From Aradus depressus (lineage: Eukaryota; Arthropoda; Insecta; Hemiptera; Aradidae), in the NCBI GenBank assembly GCA_963662175.1, contig OY759214.1:7006001-7070000 (forward strand): DNA of 64,000 bases. Reading direction: 5' to 3'. The position numbers and the translations under genes were made by a program. Shown here piece after piece: positions 52,401 to 64,000 of this stretch. The notes under the pieces were generated by a model. The model was given only the letters and a program-made list of their open reading frames with translations, did no database searches and was not told where the DNA came from. Position 1 is the stretch's first letter, and each line of letters starts with the position of its first letter.

Positions 52401-55400
52401 ATCGGTGAGATAAAAATAAATTTGAGCACGTCGTCCTTCGGATTGGGCTTAAGCTATGATCGAGGGCCTTTTTGTATGTCAGGTACTCGATAATGAGTCG
52501 TATTTAATGTATCTAATCCTGGGTAGTTGAAATTTCATTTACGTTAAAAATAACTTGAGCACGTCGTCCTTCGGATTAGACTTCAAGCTATGATCGAGGG
52601 CCTTTTTGTATGTCAGGTACTGGATAATGAGTCGTATGTTATGTATCTAAACCTGGGTAGCTGAGATTTCACTTAGGTTAAAAAAACCTTGAGCACGTCG
52701 TCCTTCGGATGGGACTTTCTTGATATATCTGAATCTGTCTATCAGTTTTAACTAATATTAAGCCTATAAACCGTTAAAAAGCGAGAAATTTGAAGAATGG
52801 GATTTAGCCCGACTTTTTTCGAAAAACATTTTTATTTCGATTTTCGTGTAGGATTCAGATATCACGGTTGTTCATCAGTTTTAACAAATATTAAATCTAA
52901 AAACCGTTTAAAAGCAAGAAATTTGAAGAATGGAGTTTACCGAGCTCAGGATCGCCATTTAGAAATCTAGCCAAGTCACATAGGTCAGATGTTTTATCGG
53001 TGAGATAAAAATAAATTTGAGCACGTCGTCCTTCGGATTGGGCTTAAGCTATGATCGAGGGCCTTTTTGTATGTCAGGTACTTGATAATGAGTCGTATTT
53101 AATGTATCTAATCCTGGGTAGTTGAAATTTCATTTACGTTAAAAATAACTTGAGCACGTCGTCCTTCGGATTAGACTTCAAGCTATGATCGAGGGCCTTT
53201 TTGTATGTCAGGTACTGGATAATGAGTCGTATGTTATGTATCTAAACCTGGGTAGCTGAGATTTCACTTAGGTTAAAAAAACCTTGAGCACGTCGTCCTT
53301 CGGATGGGACTTTCTTGATATATCTGAATCTGTCTATCAGTTTTAACTAATATTAAGCCTATAAACCGTTAAAAAGCGAGAAATTCGAAGAATGGGATTT
53401 AGCCCGACTTTTTTCGAAAAACATTTTTATTTCGATTTTCGTGTAGGATTCAGATATCACGGTTGTTCATCAGTTTATACAAATATTAAATCTAAAAACC
53501 GTTTAAGAGCAAGAAATTTGAAGAATGGAGTTTACCGAGCTCAGGATCGCCATTTAGAAATCTAGCCAAGTCACTTAGGTCAGATGTTTTAATCGGGAAG
53601 GTAAAAATAAATTTGAGCACGTCGTCCTTCGGATTGGACTTCAAGCTATGATCGAGGGCCTTTTCGTATGTCAGGTACTCGATAATGACTCGTATGTTAT
53701 GTATCTAAACCTGGGTAGCTGAGATTGCACTTAGGTTAAAAAAACCTTGAGCACGTCGTCCTTCGGATGGGGTTTTCCCGATATATCTGAATCTGTCTAT
53801 CAGTTTTAACTAATATTAAGCCTATAAACCGTTTAAAAGCAGGAAATTTGAAGAATGGAGTCTACCGAGCTCAGGATCGCCATTTAGATTCTAGACAAGT
53901 CACTTAGGTCAGATGTTTTAATCGGAAAAATAAAAATAAATTTGAGCACGTCGTCCTTCGGATTGGGCTTAAGCTATGATCGAGGGCCTTTTTGTATGTC
54001 AGGTACTTGATAATGAGTCGTATTTAATGTATCTAATCCTGGGTAGTTGAAATTTCATTTACGTTAAAAATAACTTGAGCACGTCGTCCTTCGGATTAGA
54101 CTTCAAGCTATGATCGAGGGCCTTTTTGTATGTCAGATACTGGATAATGAGTCGTATGTTATGTATCTAAACCTGGGTAGCTGAGATTTCACTTAGGTTA
54201 AAAAAACCTTGAGCACGTCGTCCTTCGGATGGGACTTTCTTGATATATCTGAATCTGTCTATCAGTTTTAACTAATATTAAGCCTATAAACCGTTAAAAA
54301 GCGAGAAATTCGAAGAATGGGATTTAGCCCGACTTTTTTCGAAAAACATTTTTATTTCGATTTTCGTGTAGGATTCAGATATCACGGTTGTTCATCAGTT
54401 TTAACAAATATTAAATCTAAAAACCGTTTAAGAGCAAGAAATTTGAAGAATGGAGTTTACCGAGCTCAGGATCGCCATTTAGAAATCTAGCCAAGTCACA
54501 TAGGTCAGATGTTTTATCGGTGAGATAAAAATAAATTTGAGCACGTCGTCCTTCGGATTGGGCTTAAGCTATGATCGAGGGCCTTTTTGTATGTCAGGTA
54601 CTCGATAATGAGTCGTATTTAATGTATCTAATCCTGGGTAGTTGAAATTTCATTTACGTTAAAAATAACTTGAGCACGTCGTCCTTCGGATTAGACTTCA
54701 AGCTATGATCGAGGGCCTTTTTGTATGTCAGGTACTGGATAATGAGTCGTATGTTATGTATCTAAACCTGGGTAGCTGAGATTTCACTTAGGTTAAAAAA
54801 ACCTTGAGCACGTCGTCCTTCGGATGGGACTTTCTTGATATATCTGAATCTGTCTATCAGTTTTAACTAATATTAAGCCTATAAACCGTTAAAAAGCGAG
54901 AAATTTGAAGAATGGGATTTAGCCCGACTTTTTTCGAAAAACATTTTTATTTCGATTTTCGTGTAGGATTCAGATATCACGGTTGTTCATCAGTTTTAAC
55001 AAATATTAAATCTAAAAACCGTTTAAAAGCAAGAAATTTGAAGAATGGAGTTTACCGAGCTCAGGATCGCCATTTAGAAATCTAGCCAAGTCACATAGGT
55101 CAGATGTTTTATCGGTGAGATAAAAATAAATTTGAGCACGTCGTATTTCGGATTGGACTTTCAGCTGATCAAGGGCCTTTTCGTATGTCAGGTACTCGAT
55201 AATCAGTCGTATGTTATGTATCTGAACCTGGGTAGTTGAAATTTCATTTACGTTAAAAAAAACTTGAGCTCGTCGTCCTTCGGTTTAGACTTCAAGCTAT
55301 GATCGAGGGCCTTTTTGTATATCAGGTGCTCGATAATGAGTCGTATGTTATGTATCTAAACCTGGGTAGCTGAGATTTCACTTAGGTTAAAAAAACCTAG

Positions 55401-58400
55401 AGCACGTCGTCCTTCGGATGGGACTTTCCCGATATATCTGAATCTGTCTATTAGTTTTAACTAATATTAAGCCTATAAACCGTTAAAAAGCGAGAAATTT
55501 GAAGAATGGGATTTAGCCCGACTTTTTTCGAAAAACATTTTTTTTTCGATTTTTGTGTAGGATTCAGATATCACGGTTGTTATCTATCAGTTTTAACAAT
55601 TTTAAATCTAAACACCGTTAAAGAGGGAGAAATTTGAAGAATGGAGTTTACCGAGCTCAGGATCGCCATTTAGAAATCTAGCCAAGTCACTTAGGTCAGA
55701 TGTTTTAATCGGGAAGGTAAAAATAAATTTGAGCACGTCGTCCTTCGGATTGGACTTCAAGCTATGATCGAGGGCCTTTTCGTATGTCAGGTACTCGATA
55801 ATGACTCGTATGTTATGTATCTAAACCTCGGTAGCTGAGATTGCACTTAGGTTAAAAAAACCTTGAGCACGTCGTCCTTCGGATGGGATTTTCCCGATAT
55901 ATCTGAATCTGTCTATCAGTTTTAACTAATATTAAGCCTATAAACCGTTTAAAAACAGGAAATTTGAAGAATGGAGTCTACCGAGCTCAGGATCGCCATT
56001 TAGATTCTAGACAAGTCACTTAGGTCAGATGTTTTAATCGGAAAAATAAAAATAAATTTGAGCATGTCGTCCTTCGGATTGGGCTTTAAGCTATGATCGA
56101 GGGCCTTTACGTATGTCAGGTACTCGATAATGGGTCGTATGTTATGTATCTAAACGTGGGTATTTGAAATTTCATTTACGTTAAAAATAACTTGAGCACG
56201 CCGTCCTTCGGATAAGACTTCAAGCTATGATCGACGGCCTTTTTGTATGTCAGGTGCTCGATAATGAGTCGTATGTTATGTAACTAAACCTAGGTAGCTA
56301 AAATTTCACTTAGGTTAAAAAAACCTTGAGCACGTCGTCCTTCGGATGGGACTTTGCCGATATATCTGAATCTGTCTATCAGTTTTAACAAATATTAAAT
56401 CTATAAACCGTTAAAAAGCGAGAAATTTGAAGAATGGGATTTAGCCCGACTTTTTTCGAAAAACATTTTTATTTCGATTTTCGTGTAGGATTCAGATATC
56501 ACGGTTGTTCATCAGTTTTAACAAATATTAAATCTAAAAACCGTTTAAGAGCAAGAAATTTGAAGAATGGAGTTTACCGAGCTCAGGATCGCCATTTAGA
56601 AATCTAGCCAAGTCACATAGGTCAGATGTTTTATCGGTGAGATAAAAATAAATTTGAGCACGTCGTCCTTCGGATTGGGCTTAAGCTATGATCGAGGGCC
56701 TTTTTGTATGTCAGGTACTCGATAATGAGTCGTATTTAATGTATCTAATCCTGGGTAGTTGAAGTTTCATTTACGTTAAAAATAACTTGAGCACGTCGTC
56801 CTTCGGATTAGACTTCAAGCTATGATCGAGGGCCTTTTTGTATGTCAGGTACTGGATAATGAGTCGTATGTTATGTATCTAAACCTGGGTAGCTGAGATT
56901 TCACTTAGGTTAAAAAAACCTTGAGCACGTCGTCCTTCGGATGGGACTTTCTTGATATATCTGAATCTGTCTATCAGTTTTAACTAATATTAAGCCTATA
57001 AACCGTTAAAAAGCGAGAAATTCGAAGAATGGGATTTAGCCCGACTTTTTTCGAAAAACATTTTTATTTCGATTTTCGTGTAGGATTCAGATATCACGGT
57101 TGTTCATCAGTTTTTACAAATATTAAATCTAAAAACCGTTTAAGAGCAAGAAATTTGAAGAATGGAGTTTACCGAGCTCAGGATCGCCATTTAGAAATCT
57201 AGCCAAGTCACTTAGGTCAGATGTTTTAATCGGGAAGGTAAAAATAAATTTGAGCACGTCGTCCTTCGGATTGGACTTCAAGCTATGATCGAGGGCCTTT
57301 TCGTATGTCAGGTACTCGATAATGACTCGTATGTTATGTATCTAAACCTCGGTAGCTGAGATTGCACTTAGGTTAAAAAAACCTTGAGCACGTCGTCCTT
57401 CGGATGGGATTTTCCCGATATATCTGAATCTGTCTATCAGTTTTAACTAATATTAAGCCTATAAACCGTTTAAAAACAGGAAATTTGAAGAATGGAGTCT
57501 ACCGAGCTCAGGATCGCCATTTAGATTCTAGACAAGTCACTTAGGTCAGATGTTTTAATCGGAAAAATAAAAATAAATTTGAGCATGTCGTCCTTCGGAT
57601 TGGGCTTTAAGCTATGATCGAGGGCCTTTACGTATGTCAGGTACTCGATAATGGGTCGTATGTTATGTATCTAAACGTGGGTATTTGAAATTTCATTTAC
57701 GTTAAAAATAACTTGAGCACGCCGTCCTTCGGATAAGACTTCAAGCTATGATCGACGGCCTTTTTGTATGTCAGGTGCTCGATAATGAGTCGTATGTTAT
57801 GTAACTAAACCTAGGTAGCTAAAATTTCACTTAGGTTAAAAAAACCTTGAGCACGTCGTCCTTCGGATGGGACTTTGCCGATATATCTGAATCTGTCTAT
57901 CAGTTTTAACAAATATTAAATCTATAAACCGTTAAAAAGCGAGAAATTTGAAGAATGGGATTTAGCCCGACTTTTTTCGAAAAACATTTTTATTTCGATT
58001 TTCGTGTAGGATTCAGATATCACGGTTGTTCATCAGTTTTAACAAATATTAAATCTAAAAACCGTTTAAGAGCAAGAAATTTGAAGAATGGAGTTTACCG
58101 AGCTCAGGATCGCCATTTAGAAATCTAGCCAAGTCACATAGGTCAGATGTTTTATCGGTGAGATAAAAATAAATTTGAGCACGTCGTCCTTCGGATTGGG
58201 CTTAAGCTATGATCGAGGGCCTTTTTGTATGTCAGGTACTCGATAATGAGTCGTATTTAATGTATCTAATCCTGGGTAGTTGAAGTTTCATTTACGTTAA
58301 AAATAACTTGAGCACGTCGTCCTTCGGATTAGACTTCAAGCTATGATCGAGGGCCTTTTTGTATGTCAGGTACTGGATAATGAGTCGTATGTTATGTATC

Positions 58401-61400
58401 TAAACCTGGGTAGCTGAGATTTCACTTAGGTTAAAAAAACCTTGAGCACGTCGTCCTTCGGATGGGACTTTCTTGATATATCTGAATCTGTCTATCAGTT
58501 TTAACTAATATTAAGCCTATAAACCGTTAAAAAGCGAGAAATTCGAAGAATGGGATTTAGCCCGACTTTTTTCGAAAAACATTTTTATTTCGATTTTCGT
58601 GTAGGATTCAGATATCACGGTTGTTCATCAGTTTTTACAAATATTAAATCTAAAAACCGTTTAAGAGCAAGAAATTTGAAGAATGGAGTTTACCGAGCTC
58701 AGGATCGCCATTTAGAAATCTAGCCAAGTCACTTAGGTCAGATGTTTTAATCGGGAAGGTAAAAATAAATTTGAGCACGTCGTCCTTCGGATTGGACTTC
58801 AAGCTATGATCGAGGGCCTTTTCGTATGTCAGGTACTCGATAATGACTCGTATGTTATGTATCTAAACCTGGGTAGCTGAGATTGCACTTAGGTTAAAAA
58901 AACCTTGAGCACGTCGTCCTTCGGATGGGGTTTTCCCGATATATCTGAATCTGTCTATCAGTTTTAACTAATATTAAGCCTATAAACCGTTTAAAAGCAG
59001 GAAATTTGAAGAATGGAGTCTACCGAGCTCAGGATCGCCATTTAGATTCTAGACAAGTCACTTAGGTCAGATGTTTTAATCGGAAAAATAAAAATAAATT
59101 TGAGCACGTCGTCCTTCGGATTGGGCTTAAGCTATGATCGAGGGCCTTTTTGTATGTCAGGTACTTGATAATGAGTCGTATTTAATGTATCTAATCCTGG
59201 GTAGTTGAAATTTCATTTACGTTAAAAATAACTTGAGCACGTCGTCCTTCGGATTAGACTTCAAGCTATGATCGAGGGCCTTTTTGTATGTCAGATACTG
59301 GATAATGAGTCGTATGTTATGTATCTAAACCTGGGTAGCTGAGATTTCACTTAGGTTAAAAAAACCTTGAGCACGTCGTCCTTCGGATGGGACTTTCTTG
59401 ATATATCTGAATCTGTCTATCAGTTTTAACTAATATTAAGCCTATAAACCGTTAAAAAGCGAGAAATTCGAAGAATGGGATTTAGCCCGACTTTTTTCGA
59501 AAAACATTTTTATTTCGATTTTCGTGTAGGATTCAGATATCACGGTTGTTCATCAGTTTTAACAAATATTAAATCTAAAAACCGTTTAAGAGCAAGAAAT
59601 TTGAAGAATGGAGTTTACCGAGCTCAGGATCGCCATTTAGAAATCTAGCCAAGTCACATAGGTCAGATGTTTTATCGGTGAGATAAAAATAAATTTGAGC
59701 ACGTCGTCCTTCGGATTGGGCTTAAGCTATGATCGAGGGCCTTTTTGTATGTCAGGTACTCGATAATGAGTCGTATTTAATGTATCTAATCCTGGGTAGT
59801 TGAAATTTCATTTACGTTAAAAATAACTTGAGCACGTCGTCCTTCGGATTAGACTTCAAGCTATGATCGAGGGCCTTTTTGTATGTCAGGTACTGGATAA
59901 TGAGTCGTATGTTATGTATCTAAACCTGGGTAGCTGAGATTTCACTTAGGTTAAAAAAACCTTGAGCACGTCGTCCTTCGGATGGGACTTTCTTGATATA
60001 TCTGAATCTGTCTATCAGTTTTAACTAATATTAAGCCTATAAACCGTTAAAAAGCGAGAAATTTGAAGAATGGGATTTAGCCCGACTTTTTTCGAAAAAC
60101 ATTTTTATTTCGATTTTCGTGTAGGATTCAGATATCACGGTTGTTCATCAGTTTTAACAAATATTAAATCTAAAAACCGTTTAAAAGCAAGAAATTTGAA
60201 GAATGGAGTTTACCGAGCTCAGGATCGCCATTTAGAAATCTAGCCAAGTCACATAGGTCAGATGTTTTATCGGTGAGATAAAAATAAATTTGAGCACGTC
60301 GTATTTCGGATTGGACTTTAAGCTGATCAAGGGCCTTTTCGTATGTCAGGTACTCGATAATCAGTCGTATGTTATGTATCTGAACCTGGGTAGTTGAAAT
60401 TTCATTTACGTTAAAAAAAAATTGAGCTCGTCGTCCTTCGGTTTAGACTTCAAGCTATGATCGAGGGCCTTTTTGTATATCAGGTGCTCGATAATGAGTC
60501 GTATGTTATGTATCTAAACCTGGGTAGCTGAGATTTCACTTAGGTTAAAAAAACCTAGAGCACGTCGTCCTTCGGATGGGACTTTCCCGATATATCTGAA
60601 TCTGTCTATTAGTTTTAACTAATATTAAGCCTATAAACCGTTAAAAAGCGAGAAATTTGAAGAATGGGATTTAGCCCGACTTTTTTCGAAAAACATTTTT
60701 TTTTCGATTTTTGTGTAGGATTCAGATATCACGGTTGTTATCTATCAGTTTTAACAATTTTAAATCTAAACACCGTTAAAGAGGGAGAAATTTGAAGAAT
60801 GGAGTTTACCGAGCTCAGGATCGCCATTTAGAAATCTAGCCAAGTCACTTAGGTCAGATGTTTTAATCGGGAAGGTAAAAATAAATTTGAGCACGTCGTC
60901 CTTCGGATTGGACTTCAAGCTATGATCGAGGGCCTTTTCGTATGTCAGGTACTCGATAATGACTCGTATGTTATGTATCTAAACCTCGGTAGCTGAGATT
61001 GCACTTAGGTTAAAAAAACCTTGAGCACGTCGTCCTTCGGATGGGATTTTCCCGATATATCTGAATCTGTCTATCAGTTTTAACTAATATTAAGCCTATA
61101 AACCGTTTAAAAACAGGAAATTTGAAGAATGGAGTCTACCGAGCTCAGGATCGCCATTTAGATTCTAGACAAGTCACTTAGGTCAGATGTTTTAATCGGA
61201 AAAATAAAAATAAATTTGAGCATGTCGTCCTTCGGATTGGGCTTTAAGCTATGATCGAGGGCCTTTACGTATGTCAGGTACTCGATAATGGGTCGTATGT
61301 TATGTATCTAAACGTGGGTATTTGAAATTTCATTTACGTTAAAAATAACTTGAGCACGCCGTCCTTCGGATAAGACTTCAAGCTATGATCGACGGCCTTT

Positions 61401-64000
61401 TTGTATGTCAGGTGCTCGATAATGAGTCGTATGTTATGTAACTAAACCTAGGTAGCTAAAATTTCACTTAGGTTAAAAAAACCTTGAGCACGTCGTCCTT
61501 CGGATGGGACTTTGCCGATATATCTGAATCTGTCTATCAGTTTTAACAAATATTAAATCTATAAACCGTTAAAAAGCGAGAAATTTGAAGAATGGGATTT
61601 AGCCCGACTTTTTTCGAAAAACATTTTTATTTCGATTTTCGTGTAGGATTCAGATATCACGGTTGTTCATCAGTTTTAACAAATATTAAATCTAAAAACC
61701 GTTTAAGAGCAAGAAATTTGAAGAATGGAGTTTACCGAGCTCAGGATCGCCATTTAGAAATCTAGCCAAGTCACATAGGTCAGATGTTTTATCGGTGAGA
61801 TAAAAATAAATTTGAGCACGTCGTCCTTCGGATTGGGCTTAAGCTATGATCGAGGGCCTTTTTGTATGTCAGGTACTGGATAATGAGTCGTATGTTATGT
61901 ATCTAAACCTGGGTAGCTGAGATTTCACTTAGGTTAAAAAAACCTTGAGCACGTCGTCCTTCGGATGGGACTTTCCCGATATATCTGAATCTGTCTATCA
62001 GTTTTAACTAATATTAAGCCTATAAACCGTTAAAAAGCGAGAAATTTGAAGAATGGGATTTAGCCCGACTTTTTTCGAAAAACATTTTTATTTCGATTTT
62101 CGTGTAGGATTCAGATATCACGGTTGTTCATCAGTTTTAACAAATATTAAATCTAAAAACCGTTTAAAAGCAAGAAATTTGAAGAATGGAGTTTACCGAG
62201 CTCAGGATCGCCATTTAGAAATCTAGCCAAGTCACATAGGTCAGATGTTTTATCGGTGAGATAAAAATAAATTTGAGCACGTCGTATTTCGGATTGGACT
62301 TTAAGCTGATCAAGGGCCTTTTCGTATGTCAGGTACTCGATAATGAGTCGTATGTTATGTATCTGAACCTGGGTAGTTGAAATTTCATTTACGTTAAAAA
62401 AACTTGAGCTCGTCGTCCTTCGGTTTAGACTTCAAGCTATGATCGAGGGCCTTTTTGTATATCAGGTGCTCGATAATGAGTCGTATGTTATGTATCTAAA
62501 CCTGGGTAGCTGAGATTTCACTTAGGTTAAAAAAACCTAGAGCACGTCGTCCTTCGGATGGGACTTTCCCGATATATCTGAATCTGTCTATTAGTTTTAA
62601 CTAATATTAAGCCTATAAACCGTTAAAAAGCGAGAAATTTGAAGAATGGGATTTAGCCCGACGTTTTTCGAAAAACATTTTTTTTTTCGATTTTTGTGTA
62701 GGATTCAGATATCACGGTTGTTATCTATCAGTTTTAACAATTTTTAAATCTAAACACCGTTAAAGAGGGAGAAATTTGAAGAATGGAGTTTACCGAGCTC
62801 AGGATCGCCATTTAGAAATCTAGCCAAGTCACTTAGGTCAGATGTTTTAATCGGGAAGGTAAAAATAAATTTGAGCACGTCGTCCTTCGGATTGGACTTC
62901 AAGCTATGATCGAGGGCCTTTTCGTATGTCAGGTACTCGATAATGACTCGTATGTTATGTATCTAAACCTGGGTAGCTGAGATTGCACTTAGGTTAAAAA
63001 AACCTTGAGCACGTCGTCCTTCGGATGGGATTTTCCCGATATATCTGAATCTGTCTATCAGTTTTAACTAATATTAAGCCTATAAACCGTTTAAAAGCAG
63101 GAAATTTGAAGAATGGAGTCTACCGAGCTCAGGATCGCCATTTAGATTCTAGACAAGTCACTTAGGTCAGATGTTTTAATCGGAAAAATAAAAATAAATT
63201 TGAGCATGTCGTCCTTCGGATTGGGCTTTAAGCTATGATCGAGGGCCTTTACGTATGTCAGGTACTCGATAATGGGTCGTATGTTATGTATCTTAACGTG
63301 GGTATTTGAAATTTCATTTACGTAAAAAATAACTTGAGCACGCCGTCCTTCGGATAAGACTTCAAGCTATGATCGACGGCCTTTTTGTATGTCAGGTGCT
63401 CGATAATGAGTCGTATGTTATGTAACTAAACCTAGGTAGCTAAAATTTCACTTAGGTTAAAAAAACCTTGAGCACGTCGTCCTTCGGATGGGACTTTGCC
63501 GATATATCTGAATCTGTCTATCAGTTTTAACAAATATTAAATCTATAAACCGTTAAAAAGCGAGAAATTTGAAGAATGGGATTTAGCCCGACTTTTTTCG
63601 AAAAACATTTTTATTTCGATTTTTGTGTAGGATTCAGATATCCCGGTTGTTCATGAGTTTTAACAAATATTAAATCTAAAAACCGTTTAAAAGCAAGAAA
63701 TTTGAAGAATGGAGTTTACCGAGCTCAGGATCGCCATTTAGAAATCTAGCCAAGTCACATAGGTCAGATGTTTTATCGGTGAGATAAAAATAAATTTGAG
63801 CACGTCGTCCTTCGGATTGGGCTTAAGCTATGATCGAGGGCCTTTTTGTATGTCAGGTACTCGGTAATGAGTCGTATTTAATGTATCTAATCCTGGGTAG
63901 TTGAAATTTCATTTACGTTAAAAATAACTTGAGCACGTCGTCCTTCGGATGGGACTTTCCCGATATATCTGAATCTGTCTATCAGTTTTAACTAATATTA

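Larger units (their letters stand above)
39537..64000. repeat. Large satellite array with a roughly 595-bp higher-order unit
   Basis: Each higher-order unit has three blocks opened by GAGCACGTCGTCCTTCGGAT: two of about 133 bp (with GATCGAGGGCC, GTCAGGTACT, GAGTCGTATGTTATG) and one of about 328 bp (with GATATATCTGAATC, TTTAGCCCGACTTTTTTCG, GGATTCAGATATC, ACCGAGCTCAGGATCGCC). The GGATTGGGCTTAAG block starts at 48275, 48870, 49465, 50060 and 50655, a fixed 595-bp step. Units are diverse at 39.5-46 kb and very homogeneous from about 46.5 kb, with larger duplicated blocks. It runs past the window end. ORFs of about 61 codons recur once per unit and are not genes. Confidence 0.93.

Overview
The window is AT-rich eukaryotic repeat DNA, most likely from an insect. 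Evidence is a Polinton/Maverick with insect-type genes, two RNase H-bearing non-LTR retrotransposons, Tc1 and PIF/Harbinger DNA transposons, a tRNA-derived SINE ending in TTAGG-like repeats, and a large satellite array. I see no ordinary single-copy host gene, rRNA or CRISPR. The species cannot be told from the sequence.

Layout. (1) An autonomous-type Polinton runs from its left terminal inverted repeat (TIR; outer end upstream of base 1) to about 30565. Its left TIR is visible at 1-223 and resumes at 14451-14541. The gap holds a 5'-truncated minus-strand LINE (about 224-14450), whose 3' UTR was in turn hit by an 11.4-kb palindromic element (362-11727) flanked by the 6-bp duplication CATGTC. 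The right arm of that palindrome carries a poly-A retroposed insert (10453-10656). That makes four nested insertion layers. (2) The Polinton body holds, in order: a PIF/Harbinger deletion derivative (15016-16339), a promoter cassette, a zinc finger-PolB gene broken by a Tc1 element (17073-18686) and by point lesions, a packaging ATPase, a DUF8207-type protein, an rve integrase, an adenain-like protease, a short ORF overlapping the major capsid gene, the double jelly-roll capsid gene, a second copy of the promoter cassette, an orphan gene and the right TIR. (3) 30566-32234 is flanking repeat DNA with a hairpin and a 66-bp minisatellite. (4) From about 32235 to the end is a satellite with a roughly 595-bp higher-order unit. 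It is interrupted by a near full-length LINE (32624-39536), whose reverse transcriptase carries an in-frame 15 x 66-bp expansion, and by a SINE (43239-43582).

How it works together. The Polinton genes form a virus-like module: replication (PolB), integration (integrase), capsid (jelly-roll protein), packaging (ATPase) and maturation (protease). Most genes have their own TATA box, often laid over the preceding stop codon. PolB and integrase are disabled, while the DUF8207 gene, protease and capsid gene remain open. The palindromic element shares TIR-type ends, the 6-bp target duplication and pieces of three capsid-region genes with this Polinton, but has no polymerase or integrase. I read it as a non-autonomous parasite of the Polinton. 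Each arm carries an intact ORF that fuses a Psq/CENP-B-like DNA-binding helix-turn-helix to the Polinton short capsid-region protein. This is the best candidate here for something undescribed.
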